A stretch of DNA of 64,000 bases from an uncultured Campylobacterales bacterium. Its GTDB lineage: Bacteria; Campylobacterota; Campylobacteria; Campylobacterales; Arcobacteraceae. Both the position numbers and the translations under genes were made by a program. The DNA lies in the NCBI GenBank assembly GCA_947503785.1, contig CANNFB010000001.1, positions 124,001 to 188,000 on the forward strand, given 5' to 3'. This document shows, piece by piece, positions 35,500 through 44,559 of the stretch. The notes beneath the pieces were generated by a model. The model saw only the letters and a list, made by a program, of their open reading frames with translations, was not told the DNA's origin and did no database searches. Position 1 is the stretch's first letter; each line of letters starts with the position of its first letter.

Positions 35500-38355
35500 A
35501 TGAAATTTACTAAAAAAATATTTTTAATTTATATATTAATTATTGTATTTATTTTTTTATCTATATTATTCGCATATTTATTTCAAATAGAAAGTAATAT
35601 AAAAAACTATGCTACATATAAAACAAAACTTTCAAGCCTTATCCTTTCAGAAAAAGAGTTCAAAAATTTCTTTTTACAAAAAGATAAATTTATCAATTTT
35701 GATAAAATAGTAAAAGAAACAAAAAAGTTTGAAGAAACATTAAATTCATTAAATAACAGTGAATTAAATAAAAATTTTGGAAATAATTTTTTAGAAAAAC
35801 TAGAAATAATAAATACTGCATATAATGACAAGTTAATACTTATAGAAGATTATAAATCTTTACAAGCTTCTATTTTAAATTCCATGCATTATATTTTAGA
35901 TTTAAATAAATCATTGCAAATTAATGATAATTTTGATCTCTCTTTTAAAACAGAAATCAATAATATCATGTTTCTTGTTCTTCATAACTTTATTGATATT
36001 AATAGCGATTTTAAAAATATATTTTCTAAAATTGATACTATACAAAAGATAAATAATAAATATTCTGATGACAGAATAAAATATTTTGCAATTCATTCTA
36101 AAAAGCTAGTTAATTTGATTATAGAGGCTACAGAACTATCAAAAGAATCTGAAAAAGTATTACTTGAAGAACCAATTATAAGTGCTTCTTTACTTCTTGA
36201 TAAAATATATAATAACTACTTGCATAAGCAATTATTAATAGCTTCCTTATTTTTTATCTCATCAATTGCTATTATGATGATACTTGTAAAAATATCTTTT
36301 ACTACTACAAGAATAAAAAATGAACTTTTAGCTTTTAAATATGCTGTTGAGCATAGTGATAACTCAATAGTTTTAACAGATGCAAATAAAAAAATATTAT
36401 ATGTGAATGAAAATTTTGAAACAAATTCAGGTTATTTAAAAGATGAACTTTTAGGAGAGAATCCAAAAATTTTATCATCAGGTCTTAATGATGAATCTAC
36501 ATATAAAAATTTAAATCAAAAGCTTTCAAATGGTGAAAGATGGGAAGGTGAATTTGTAAACAAAAAAAAAGATGGCACTTTATATTACGAAAAAGCTTCA
36601 ATTGTACCAATTTTCATCAATGAAAAAATAGAAAATTATCTTGCTATTAAACTTAATGTTACAGAATACATTCAACAAAGAGAAGAATTAATAGAATCAT
36701 CTATAGTTTTTGAAAATACAGAAGAAGGTATTTTAATTACAGATGAAAAACAAAGAATAACATCTTCTAATAAAGCCTTTGAAAAAATATTTGGATACAA
36801 AAAAAAAGAATTACTTGGTAAAAAACCTTCTTTTCTTAAGTCCTTTAAACATGATAAATTCTTCTATAAAAAAATGTGGTTAAGTATTAAAGATACAGGT
36901 TGTTGGAAGGGTAAAATTTATGATAAAAGTAAAGATGGCTCTATTATACCAACATGGCTAAGTATAACTGCAGTTAAAGATAAAAAAGGAAAGACAATAA
37001 AGTATATTTCTATGCATACAAACTTACAAGAAATTATGCAAAGTCAAGAAAAAGCTGATTATCTTGCATATCATGACAGTTTAACAGACTTACCAAATAG
37101 AATAAAATTAGAAGAACATTTAGACCATGTAATCTCTGTTGCTAACAGAGATAATCTTACTATGAGCATTTTATTTATTGATTTAGATAGATTTAAAATT
37201 ATAAATGACACACTTGGTCATCAAGTAGGAGATGTTCTTTTGCAAAACGTATCAAAACGAATAAAAAGAGTTTTAAGAGATACAGATATGGTTGCAAGAA
37301 TGGGTGGAGATGAATTTATTGTAGTGCTAGAAACTGCCCGAGATAAAAAATCAGCTGCATATGTATGTCAAAAAATACTTGATACGATCAAAGAGCCAAT
37401 TAAAATTGGTGAACACTCTTTAAATACAAGTGCAAGTATTGGAATTGCAATGTTTCCTGATAATGGTAACAATATTACAACACTAATCAAAAATGCAGAT
37501 ACAGCAATGTATCATGCAAAAAACCTCGGTAAAAATAATTTTCAATATTACAATGAAGAACTATCTATAAATATTCACTATCAACTAAAAATAGAACAAG
37601 CTTTAAAATATGCTATTTCAAGAAATGAGTTATACCTTAATTATCAACCACAATATAACTTAGAAACTAGAAAAATCATATCATTTGAGGCCTTAGTTAG
37701 ATGGAATAGTAAAAAAATTGGTTTTACAGGACCTGATATATTTATTCCTGTTGCTGAAGATACAGGTATGATAATAGAAATTGGAGATTTTATTTTTGAA
37801 CAAGCATGTAGTGATTTTAAAAAATTCAAAAAGATTAATAAAGAGCTTCAATATATAGCAATTAATATTTCAACTATCCAATTTAGGGATAAGTATTTTG
37901 TAGAAAAAATTAAAGAAATCATAGCAAGAGTAGATATCCTTCCTTCACAGATTGAATTGGAAATCACAGAGAGATATATAATGGAATTTAATGAATCAAA
38001 TATGACTGTACTTGAAGAGTTAAGAGATTTAGGCTTTAGAATGTCTATTGATGATTTTGGAACTGGTTACTCATCTATGAACTACTTAACTAAACTTCCA
38101 ATTGATATTATAAAAGTAGATAAATCTTTTGTAGATGGAATACCAGATGATAATAACAATATGCAAATATCCAAAGCAATTATTGCACTATCAAAAAGTT
38201 TGGGTTATAAAACAGTAGCTGAGGGTATAGAAACAAAAGAACAAGAAGAAACACTACTTAACTTGAATTGTAATATTGGACAAGGATATCTATTCTCTAA
38301 GCCATTAAACTATGAAGATGCCGTACACTTTTTGAAAGAAAAAGCTACTATATAA
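35500..38355 (+). CDS. PAS-PAS-GGDEF-EAL cyclic di-GMP protein
   Basis: This membrane-bound protein of 951 residues has two transmembrane helices (about 8-28 and 243-265) enclosing a helical periplasmic sensor of the DAHL type. Two PAS domains follow (about 280-390 and 400-515), then GGDEF (about 520-680; RMGGDEFIVVLE) and EAL (about 690-945; FEALVRWN, DDFGTGYSS). Both catalytic motifs are intact. An RxxD inhibitory site (RDTD) lies five residues before GGDEF. Net cyclase or phosphodiesterase activity cannot be predicted. It is coupled to the peroxidase gene. Confidence 0.9.
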   Translation: MKFTKKIFLIYILIIVFIFLSILFAYLFQIESNIKNYATYKTKLSSLILSEKEFKNFFLQKDKFINFDKIVKETKKFEETLNSLNNSELNKNFGNNFLEKLEIINTAYNDKLILIEDYKSLQASILNSMHYILDLNKSLQINDNFDLSFKTEINNIMFLVLHNFIDINSDFKNIFSKIDTIQKINNKYSDDRIKYFAIHSKKLVNLIIEATELSKESEKVLLEEPIISASLLLDKIYNNYLHKQLLIASLFFISSIAIMMILVKISFTTTRIKNELLAFKYAVEHSDNSIVLTDANKKILYVNENFETNSGYLKDELLGENPKILSSGLNDESTYKNLNQKLSNGERWEGEFVNKKKDGTLYYEKASIVPIFINEKIENYLAIKLNVTEYIQQREELIESSIVFENTEEGILITDEKQRITSSNKAFEKIFGYKKKELLGKKPSFLKSFKHDKFFYKKMWLSIKDTGCWKGKIYDKSKDGSIIPTWLSITAVKDKKGKTIKYISMHTNLQEIMQSQEKADYLAYHDSLTDLPNRIKLEEHLDHVISVANRDNLTMSILFIDLDRFKIINDTLGHQVGDVLLQNVSKRIKRVLRDTDMVARMGGDEFIVVLETARDKKSAAYVCQKILDTIKEPIKIGEHSLNTSASIGIAMFPDNGNNITTLIKNADTAMYHAKNLGKNNFQYYNEELSINIHYQLKIEQALKYAISRNELYLNYQPQYNLETRKIISFEALVRWNSKKIGFTGPDIFIPVAEDTGMIIEIGDFIFEQACSDFKKFKKINKELQYIAINISTIQFRDKYFVEKIKEIIARVDILPSQIELEITERYIMEFNESNMTVLEELRDLGFRMSIDDFGTGYSSMNYLTKLPIDIIKVDKSFVDGIPDDNNNMQISKAIIALSKSLGYKTVAEGIETKEQEETLLNLNCNIGQGYLFSKPLNYEDAVHFLKEKATI

Positions 38356-38360
38356 ACTGC

Positions 38361-38393
38361 AGCTACATAAACTTTTTAGTTTTTCGTGTAGCT
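38361..38393. terminator. Hairpin between the EAL-protein gene and hrpB
   Basis: AGCTACA pairs with TGTAGCT, with a second stem inside (AAACT with AGTTT, TTTT loop). It lies in the 7-base gap and the end of hrpB, between convergent genes. A good T-run is lacking on either strand, so termination is plausible but not strong. Confidence 0.4.
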
Positions 38394-40879
38394 ATAGCTT
38401 CTAGTGGGTCTTCTGGCCAATAATGCTTTTTATACTTTCCTCTTAACTCTTTCCTTATTTCACTGTATGAATTTATCCAAAAGCTTTCTAAGTCATAGGT
38501 AATTTGTATGGGTCTTAAAGCTGGTGTTAAAAGATGTATTTGTAAAAGAATTTGATTTTTTAAGATTCCTGGTGTTTTATTTAATCCAAATATTTCTTGA
38601 ATCTTTACAGCTAATATTGGAGTTTTTGTATTTGAATAATCTATATTTATATTAGAACCACTAGGAACTTTTATCGTCATTGGAGCTAAGGTATCAAGTG
38701 TTTGTAAACTATCCCAAGGAATCAAAGCTTTTAACATTGAAAAAGTATCTATTTGTTCTAAGTGTTTTACTGTTCTTACATTTTCTAAATAAGGTTTTAA
38801 ATAATCATCAATATTTTCTAGTAAGTTTTCATCATCAAAATATGGTAAATTTATATCTAAATCAAACTCTTTTTTATTTTCATTTATAAAGTTAACCCTA
38901 GCTATTAAATCTTTTGTTTTTTTACTCCAAATTAAAAGATTTAGGCCTTCTTTTTTTATCAAGTCGATAAATAAACTAGGATATTTATCTTTTGAAATAT
39001 TTGTATTAATATCAGAGGATAGTTCAAGTTCAAGAAAATAGGTAAGAGTTTTAATATCAAGTTTATTTAACTCTTTTTTATAAGAAATCACATCTTTTTC
39101 ATAAATATATGAAGAAAAATACTTCTTTATATTTTCAAAAGAAATACTTGAGGCCAAATGAATAATAGAATCTTTTTCTTTTGCATTTATATTTGGAACT
39201 ACTAAATACTCACTATTAAAAAGTGTATCTTTTGCATTTATAATAGCACCTTTTGCATTGCTTAGTTTGTATTTATTCTCATTTTTCACTCTTAGTTTTG
39301 CTAATCTATTTGGATATGCGAAAAGAAGTAAAACTCCAAGCATATTTTTTGTTAAAAATTTTTCTTCTTCTTTTATATTTTTCGAGTTCTTTAAACTCTT
39401 TAATTTTTTATAAATATAACTAGCTTGATTTAAAACTTGTTTAGCTGTATAAATATTTAATTCTGCATTAGAAAAATCCTTCTGCTTTAAAACTATATAT
39501 CTTTCATAAATATCACAAGAAGCAAACTGTTTTGAAAATATATCTTTTTCAATCAACATTGAAGCTAATAAGCAAGAATCATAAGCAAAACCTAATTCAT
39601 CAGCTTTTAATATCATATTTGCAAATCTTGGATGAACACCCAAAGATATAGCTTCATTTCCAAATGATGTAATATTTCTGTTATCATCTATCATATTGAT
39701 ATTCTGTAATAGTTTTCTAGAAGATTTAATAATCTGTGAAGATGGAATATTTAAAAATTTTAACTCATCAAATTCTTTAACTCCAAAAAAAGCTAAATCT
39801 AAAAGTAAACTTGATAAGTCAGCTCTTAATATCTCAGGTTTACTTGACTCTTCTAATATTCTATTTTTATGCCATAACTTATAACACTTTCCTTCACTTA
39901 ATCTTCCAGCTCGTCCTGCTCGTTGTATTGCTGAAGATTGTGAAATAAAACTATACTCTAAATGATCCATATCATTTGAAGGATTAAATCTTATCTGTTT
40001 TTCTATTCCACTATCAATTACTACTTTTATACCTTCAATGGTAAGTGAGGTTTGAGCTATATTAGTAGATAAAATCACTTTTCTTTTCTCATTACTATAT
40101 ATTGCTTTTTCTTGTTCCTCTTTTGAAAGATTTGAGAATAAAGGAAAGACATCAATCTTTTCAAATTTTAGTTTCTCTTCTATCTCTTTTATTTCTTTAG
40201 CACCAGCTAGAAAAACTAAAATATCACCCTCATCTTCTTGAATTGATTTTAAAATTGTATTTAGAACTATTTTACTTAAATCATTTTTTGTAGGATGTTT
40301 TATATTTACAGCTAAATATATATTTTCAACATCATACATTTTTCCTTTACTTGTAATTACAGGAGTATTTTCAAGTAAAAAAGACAACTCCTTTGAATTT
40401 AATGTTGCAGACATAAGCATGATTTTTAAATCATCTCTTAATATTTCTTGTAATTGTAAAGATAAAGCAAGTGATAAATCAGTATAAATACTTCGTTCAT
40501 GAAATTCATCAAAAATTATCAATGCTACATCTTCTAAAGCTTCATCATTTTGTATTTTACGTACTAATATACCTTCAGTTACTACTAATATTTTTGTATT
40601 TTTTGAAAAACAAGAATCCATTTTTACTTGATATCCTACACTTTGCCCTACTTTTTCATTAAGGAGTTTTGACATTTGAACCGCTAGTGCGCGAGCAGCC
40701 ATACGTCTAGGTTCTAGCATAATGATAATTTTATCTTTAAGCCATGATTCTTTTAGTAAAGAGATTGGTACAAGTGTACTTTTTCCAGCACCTGCTGGTG
40801 CTTCTATAATTAATCTTGTATTTTTATTTAATACATTTTTTATATCATCTAAGACATCATTTATAGGTAGTTTTTTCAT
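38363..40879 (-). CDS. hrpB: ATP-dependent DExH helicase HrpB
   Basis: The 838-residue protein is a DExH-box helicase. Motifs are Walker A AGAGKSTLVP (about 28-37), motif II DEFHERS (about 125-131), SAT and QRAGRAGR. A C-terminal HrpB-specific region ends near GKYKKHYWPEDPLEAIATRK, which is typical of HrpB and not HrpA. Its substrate is unknown in most bacteria. There is no Shine-Dalgarno sequence, and a TATAAT sits 7 bases before the ATG (see findings). It is divergent from the DEAD-box helicase gene. Confidence 0.92.
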   Translation of the reverse strand: MKKLPINDVLDDIKNVLNKNTRLIIEAPAGAGKSTLVPISLLKESWLKDKIIIMLEPRRMAARALAVQMSKLLNEKVGQSVGYQVKMDSCFSKNTKILVVTEGILVRKIQNDEALEDVALIIFDEFHERSIYTDLSLALSLQLQEILRDDLKIMLMSATLNSKELSFLLENTPVITSKGKMYDVENIYLAVNIKHPTKNDLSKIVLNTILKSIQEDEGDILVFLAGAKEIKEIEEKLKFEKIDVFPLFSNLSKEEQEKAIYSNEKRKVILSTNIAQTSLTIEGIKVVIDSGIEKQIRFNPSNDMDHLEYSFISQSSAIQRAGRAGRLSEGKCYKLWHKNRILEESSKPEILRADLSSLLLDLAFFGVKEFDELKFLNIPSSQIIKSSRKLLQNINMIDDNRNITSFGNEAISLGVHPRFANMILKADELGFAYDSCLLASMLIEKDIFSKQFASCDIYERYIVLKQKDFSNAELNIYTAKQVLNQASYIYKKLKSLKNSKNIKEEEKFLTKNMLGVLLLFAYPNRLAKLRVKNENKYKLSNAKGAIINAKDTLFNSEYLVVPNINAKEKDSIIHLASSISFENIKKYFSSYIYEKDVISYKKELNKLDIKTLTYFLELELSSDINTNISKDKYPSLFIDLIKKEGLNLLIWSKKTKDLIARVNFINENKKEFDLDINLPYFDDENLLENIDDYLKPYLENVRTVKHLEQIDTFSMLKALIPWDSLQTLDTLAPMTIKVPSGSNINIDYSNTKTPILAVKIQEIFGLNKTPGILKNQILLQIHLLTPALRPIQITYDLESFWINSYSEIRKELRGKYKKHYWPEDPLEAIATRKTKKFM

Positions 40880-40886
40880 ATAAAGT

Positions 40887-40892
40887 ATTATA
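40887..40892 (-). promoter_or_regulatory. Putative -10 box of hrpB, leaderless arrangement
   Basis: The minus strand reads TATAAT, 7 bases, then the hrpB ATG. This is the same layout as at comEC, down to TTTAT before the ATG. No ribosome binding site is present. Confidence 0.4.
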
Positions 40893-40952
40893 TGAAAATA
40901 TCCTTATAATCTAACTTTTTTACACTTTGGTCAAAAATCTTTAAAATTTAGA

Positions 40953-40958
40953 TATAAT
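40953..40958 (+). promoter_or_regulatory. Putative -10 box for the DEAD-box helicase gene
   Basis: TATAAT (in GATATAATCGC) lies 17 bases before AAAGGA. The predicted transcript would start about 12 bases upstream of that ribosome binding site. Confidence 0.5.
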
Positions 40959-40975
40959 CGCAAAATATATAAAAC

Positions 40976-40990
40976 AAAGGAATTGTTATC
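40976..40990 (+). promoter_or_regulatory. Ribosome binding site and likely non-canonical AUC/AUU start of the DEAD-box gene
   Basis: AAAGG is followed after 7 bases by ATC, in frame with the helicase. The only in-frame ATG is 18 bases further on and has no ribosome binding site of its own. No ATG, GTG or TTG occurs between the upstream in-frame TAA (40970-40972) and that ATG. Reading from ATC adds M/I-K-T-F-T-S, which supplies the conserved Phe ahead of the Q-motif. Confidence 0.5.
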
Positions 40991-41005
40991 AAAACATTTA
41001 CTTCT

Positions 41006-42295
41006 ATGAACTTAAATTCTCTATTAATCGACGCGTTAAAAGATTTAGAGTTTGAAAAAGCAACGGAAATACAACAAAAGTCTATACCAATAGCACTAAA
41101 GAAAAAAGATATTCTAGCAGCCGCGCAAAGTGGTACTGGAAAAACAGCAGCATTTTTATTACCTATTTTAAATGAAATACATGAAAATGAGCAAGGACTT
41201 AAAGCTAAGACTTTAAGAGCACTAATTATTGTTCCAACAAGAGAATTAGCAAACCAAATATCAAAAGTAATCGAAGACTACTCAAAATATATCAGAATTG
41301 AAAAAGCTGTTGTATATGGTGGTGTTTCATCAACTACACAAGCTAAAAAAATTGCACGTGGTTTAGATATTTTAGTAGCAACACCAGGAAGATTACAAGA
41401 GCATATTAGAAATAAAACTGTAGATTTATCTTCTGTTACAACTTTAGTTGTTGATGAAGTTGATACTATGCTTGATATGGGGTTTTTAAATGATATTGAA
41501 GCAATATTTTTAGAAGCAAATCAAACTAGACAAATTTTAATGTATTCTGCAACAATGAATCAAAATGTTAAAAAGCTTGCAAAAGAATTTTTAAAAGATC
41601 CAGTAGTTGTAGAAGTATCTTCTCAAAGATCAAGTGTTAAAAAAATTGTACAAAGAGTAATAGAAGTAGATCCAGGTAAAAAAGCTGAATTATTATCTTA
41701 TATTATTGGTTCAGAAAACTACTCTCAAGTTTTAGTTTTTGTAAATACAAAAAAAGAAGCAGATGGCTTAGTTGAACACTTAAACCTTGATGGATTACCA
41801 GCTTCATGTATTCATGGGGATATTAGACAAACTGCACGTGCAAAAGCTTTAAGAAAGTTTAGATCAGGTGATAATAGAGTTTTAGTAGCAACTGATATAG
41901 CAGCTCGAGGTATTGATATTCAAATGCTTCCACTTGTAGTAAACTTTGAACTACCAGAAGGTGTAAGTGATTATACACATAGAATTGGAAGAACAGGAAG
42001 AGCTGGACAATCTGGTTTAGCAATTACACTATTAAGTGTAAAAGATTATAAGATGATGAAAGAAATCGAAAAAGAGTTAATTCTTGATTTAGGAAGAGAA
42101 ATTGTTGATGATTTCGAGCCAGAAGAAAAGAAGCCTAGAATCTTTGTACATAAAAGAAGACCATTAAGTCAGAAAAAAGGCTTAAAAGATAAATTTGGAA
42201 AACCAAAAAACACTAAAAAAACTACACAAAAAGCTAAACAAAAAGCATCTAAGAAAACTACTAAAAGAGATGAAAACAGAAATTTCAGAAAATAG
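41006..42295 (+). CDS. DEAD-box RNA helicase, RhlE type
   Basis: From its first ATG the protein has 429 residues. It has the Q-motif FEKATEIQQ, motif I AAQSGTGKTAAF, Ia PTRELA, II DEVD (in place of DEAD), III SAT, and VI HRIGRTGRAGQSG. A Lys-rich tail (about 385-429) is typical of RhlE-type proteins that bind RNA non-specifically. It probably acts in RNA decay or ribosome assembly. The true start seems to lie six codons upstream at ATC (see the separate entry). A terminator follows. Confidence 0.92.
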   Translation: MNLNSLLIDALKDLEFEKATEIQQKSIPIALKKKDILAAAQSGTGKTAAFLLPILNEIHENEQGLKAKTLRALIIVPTRELANQISKVIEDYSKYIRIEKAVVYGGVSSTTQAKKIARGLDILVATPGRLQEHIRNKTVDLSSVTTLVVDEVDTMLDMGFLNDIEAIFLEANQTRQILMYSATMNQNVKKLAKEFLKDPVVVEVSSQRSSVKKIVQRVIEVDPGKKAELLSYIIGSENYSQVLVFVNTKKEADGLVEHLNLDGLPASCIHGDIRQTARAKALRKFRSGDNRVLVATDIAARGIDIQMLPLVVNFELPEGVSDYTHRIGRTGRAGQSGLAITLLSVKDYKMMKEIEKELILDLGREIVDDFEPEEKKPRIFVHKRRPLSQKKGLKDKFGKPKNTKKTTQKAKQKASKKTTKRDENRNFRK

Positions 42296-42313
42296 AGTAT
42301 TTATTAAAAAAAT

Positions 42314-42338
42314 AAGAAAACCATATTATGGTTTTCTT
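42314..42338. terminator. Terminator after the DEAD-box gene
   Basis: AAGAAAACCAT pairs with ATGGTTTTCTT around a 3-base loop. The T-rich run is inside the right arm. It lies between convergent genes and can serve both. Confidence 0.75.
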
Positions 42339-42347
42339 TAAATAGTA

Positions 42348-43322
42348 CTATTTTATTTGATACTTTTTAGCACTATTTTTTATGTTGAAATACTTAAATT
42401 GAGTGGATGCCATATTTTGATTGTCATTTACCATTAAAAACAAGCCATCCATAATTTCTGTTAATCCTTCATAATTTCCAGTATAAGAAGTTGTTTCAAA
42501 CTTATTTAAGACAAGAGAATCGCATTCTTTACCTTTATAATTATCACTATATCTTTTATCTTCACATATTCCTAGATTAAGTTTTTTTATAGTTATAATA
42601 AATCGTACATCAGGAAAAAATCCAATATTTTTTCTTTCATATGCTCTTTCTAGTACTAAGATTTCTTTAGAAGAATTTGTAATATCTGCAATTGCAACTA
42701 CAGAGTTTTCAATATAGCTGTCTGCATTTTTATCAATATAAACATCTTCAGCTTGAAATAACCACTTTTTATCTTGACTGTAAATTGTTTGATTCAATAC
42801 AGATTCCGAATTTACAGGGTTTTCAGTGGCTGTGATAATTCCAAAATCTGCAGTATAACCTACTGCTTCAAATTTAAGATTATTTCCTTTATAAATAGCA
42901 CCATCTAAATACTTTGGTAAAGTATACTTATTAGTAATCTTACCTTCTAAATTCATTGAATAAATTCCTGAATTAGTAGAGTTTCCTTCTGTTGATAAAA
43001 CAAATTCATTTTTCAATGGTATAAAAGCTAAGCCTTCACTATCAATAGAGGTCATATTATGGCTTATCTTAATCGTATTTAAATACTTTAAGGTAATAGA
43101 CTTTTTATCTGCTTTAACGCTACAAGTAAATAAGTCACCTTTATCTCCCAGAATATATAAAATTTCTTTTTCTCTATCATAAGCTAAATCTGATCCTTCT
43201 TTTATTTTCTTACCACAATCTTTATCCACAACAGTAAGTGATTCAAAAGTATCATATTCATAACAACCTGTAAATAAGCTAACTACTAATAATAGTATTA
43301 GTACTTTTAGATTTTGTTTCAT
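42348..43322 (-). CDS. Phytase-like domain lipoprotein
   Basis: This 324-residue lipoprotein (lipobox LFTGC, Cys20) has a beta-propeller of the esterase-like phytase group (PF13449 type). Recurrent segments are SDLAYDREKEILYILGDKGDL, MTSIDSEGLAFIP, NLKFEAVGYT and GNYEGLTEI, and the calcium- or substrate-contacting residues lie in these loops in relatives. The function of bacterial members is mostly unproven. An open frame extends 10 codons upstream, but AAAGGAT before this ATG fixes the start. Probably outer-membrane or periplasmic. Confidence 0.75.
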   Translation of the reverse strand: MKQNLKVLILLLVVSLFTGCYEYDTFESLTVVDKDCGKKIKEGSDLAYDREKEILYILGDKGDLFTCSVKADKKSITLKYLNTIKISHNMTSIDSEGLAFIPLKNEFVLSTEGNSTNSGIYSMNLEGKITNKYTLPKYLDGAIYKGNNLKFEAVGYTADFGIITATENPVNSESVLNQTIYSQDKKWLFQAEDVYIDKNADSYIENSVVAIADITNSSKEILVLERAYERKNIGFFPDVRFIITIKKLNLGICEDKRYSDNYKGKECDSLVLNKFETTSYTGNYEGLTEIMDGLFLMVNDNQNMASTQFKYFNIKNSAKKYQIK

Positions 43323-43494
43323 TTTATATCCTTTAATTATAATAATAATCACAAAATGACTTTATATTATTTTTTTATTTTAAAAGTTATTTATTATAAC
43401 ATATACTTCTTTTAGGTATCTTAATAAATTATTTTATTTTACTTTATAATTATTTATATAATTTGCAATAGTATGTTAGTTTTTCATACTAAAA

Positions 43495-43512
43495 GACTAG
43501 ATTAATCTAGTC
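43495..43512 (-). terminator. Terminator of the exonuclease operon
   Basis: GACTAGATT pairs with AATCTAGTC as a perfect 18-base palindrome. On the minus strand it is followed by TTTTAG and lies about 50 bases after the exonuclease stop. The 240-base spacer holds no other feature that I can see except AT-rich sequence and a G-run. Confidence 0.6.
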
Positions 43513-43561
43513 AGTTATTTTAAGTAAAAAAGTGAGGGGGAGTTGTAAATGTGGTTTTAAA

Positions 43562-44083
43562 TTAAATAATATTCATTCTTTTTAATATCTCATAAGTTTT
43601 AGAAACATCATATGTCGCACTATGATATTTTACAGTATCAAAATCAATTTCATAAAAAATACAAGTTTCATCTAGTTTTGGATTTTTAATATTTCCATTT
43701 TTATTTAAAGCTTTTACTATTTTTTTATTCTCTTTCATCGTACAAAAATGATTTTTAAATTTAACCATTCTATCAAGGTGTCTTAATTCAAAAGAAATAT
43801 TATGTGCTACTAGTGTCTCACAATTATCACAGAACTCTATAAAGTCTAAATCTTCTATAAAGTATGAAGCATAATCCATATCTTTTCTATGTGCTAAAAT
43901 AAGCTCAGGGGTAAGTTTATGCACTTCATAAGAGTATGGATTTACACTATATCTTGATAAATAGTATCTATGGAATTTATCTGTAACTTTATAAATACCA
44001 TCAATCTTTTTAAGCTTTACTGCTGCAACTTCTATTACATCACCAATATTTTGTGAGTTTGTTTCAAAATCTAGTATTATCAT
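43562..44083 (-). CDS. DnaQ-like 3'-5' exonuclease, atypical motif II
   Basis: The 173-residue protein has a DEDDh exonuclease fold: motif I LDFETN (Asp5, Glu7), motif II AHNISFELRHL (His94, Asn95, then Glu99 where Asp is usual) and motif III YHSATYDVSKTYEIL (His154, Asp159). It resembles DNA polymerase III epsilon or RNase T-type enzymes and would remove nucleotides from 3' ends. Its ATG overlaps the stop of the unknown upstream gene by 4 bases. The Asp-to-Glu change may lower or alter activity. Confidence 0.85.
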   Translation of the reverse strand: MIILDFETNSQNIGDVIEVAAVKLKKIDGIYKVTDKFHRYYLSRYSVNPYSYEVHKLTPELILAHRKDMDYASYFIEDLDFIEFCDNCETLVAHNISFELRHLDRMVKFKNHFCTMKENKKIVKALNKNGNIKNPKLDETCIFYEIDFDTVKYHSATYDVSKTYEILKRMNII

Positions 44084-44406
44084 TTTTTTTCTTTATCTCT
44101 TTTTTTATAAATTAATTCTTGTATATTTTTATATTCTACTTTATTTATTGAGTTTAATTCATCGATTAAAGGTTCATATTTTTTAAAAAGCTTCCAGATA
44201 TTATTTGCATGTTCGTACCTTTTCATCTTAATTAGTTCAAAAAAAGCAAAGGCATTTACAAAGGCTTTTAGTATAAAGGATTCAGTTCTTGTACTTTTGT
44301 CATTTTTATACACTCGCCATAAGTTTTCTGTTTTATCATGTGCAATTAGAAAATAATTTTTATCTATTAAAAGTATAATTTCACCTAAGTCTTTTTTTAT
44401 ATTCAT
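44080..44406 (-). CDS. Unknown small protein coupled to an exonuclease
   Basis: I do not recognise this 108-residue soluble protein. It is rich in Lys, Glu, Asn and aromatic residues (NYFLIAHDKTENLWRVYKND, NAFAFFELIKMKRYEH) with predicted alpha/beta content and a charged C-terminus (YKKRDKEKK). It overlaps the exonuclease start by 4 bases, so the two are made together. A role as a partner or regulator of the exonuclease is possible but unproven. Confidence 0.6.
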   Translation of the reverse strand: MNIKKDLGEIILLIDKNYFLIAHDKTENLWRVYKNDKSTRTESFILKAFVNAFAFFELIKMKRYEHANNIWKLFKKYEPLIDELNSINKVEYKNIQELIYKKRDKEKK

Positions 44407-44559
44407 AAACTGCCTATATAATGTAATTTAGACATTATATCGAAGTAATTTTAAAGTAATAAAATAACTTTATATTTATTCTAATAAAAGTAGTTTTAAA
44501 ACTTAATAATATTTTAATATTTGTAGTTATACAATATGTAAACTGTACAAGGAGTCACT

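Noticed and set aside
44407-44559. Sigma-54 or sigma-28 promoter before flagellin
   Set aside because: No GG-N10-GC pair or CGATAA-like -10 with correct spacing is found. A plain TACAAT near 44530 is all that can be seen.
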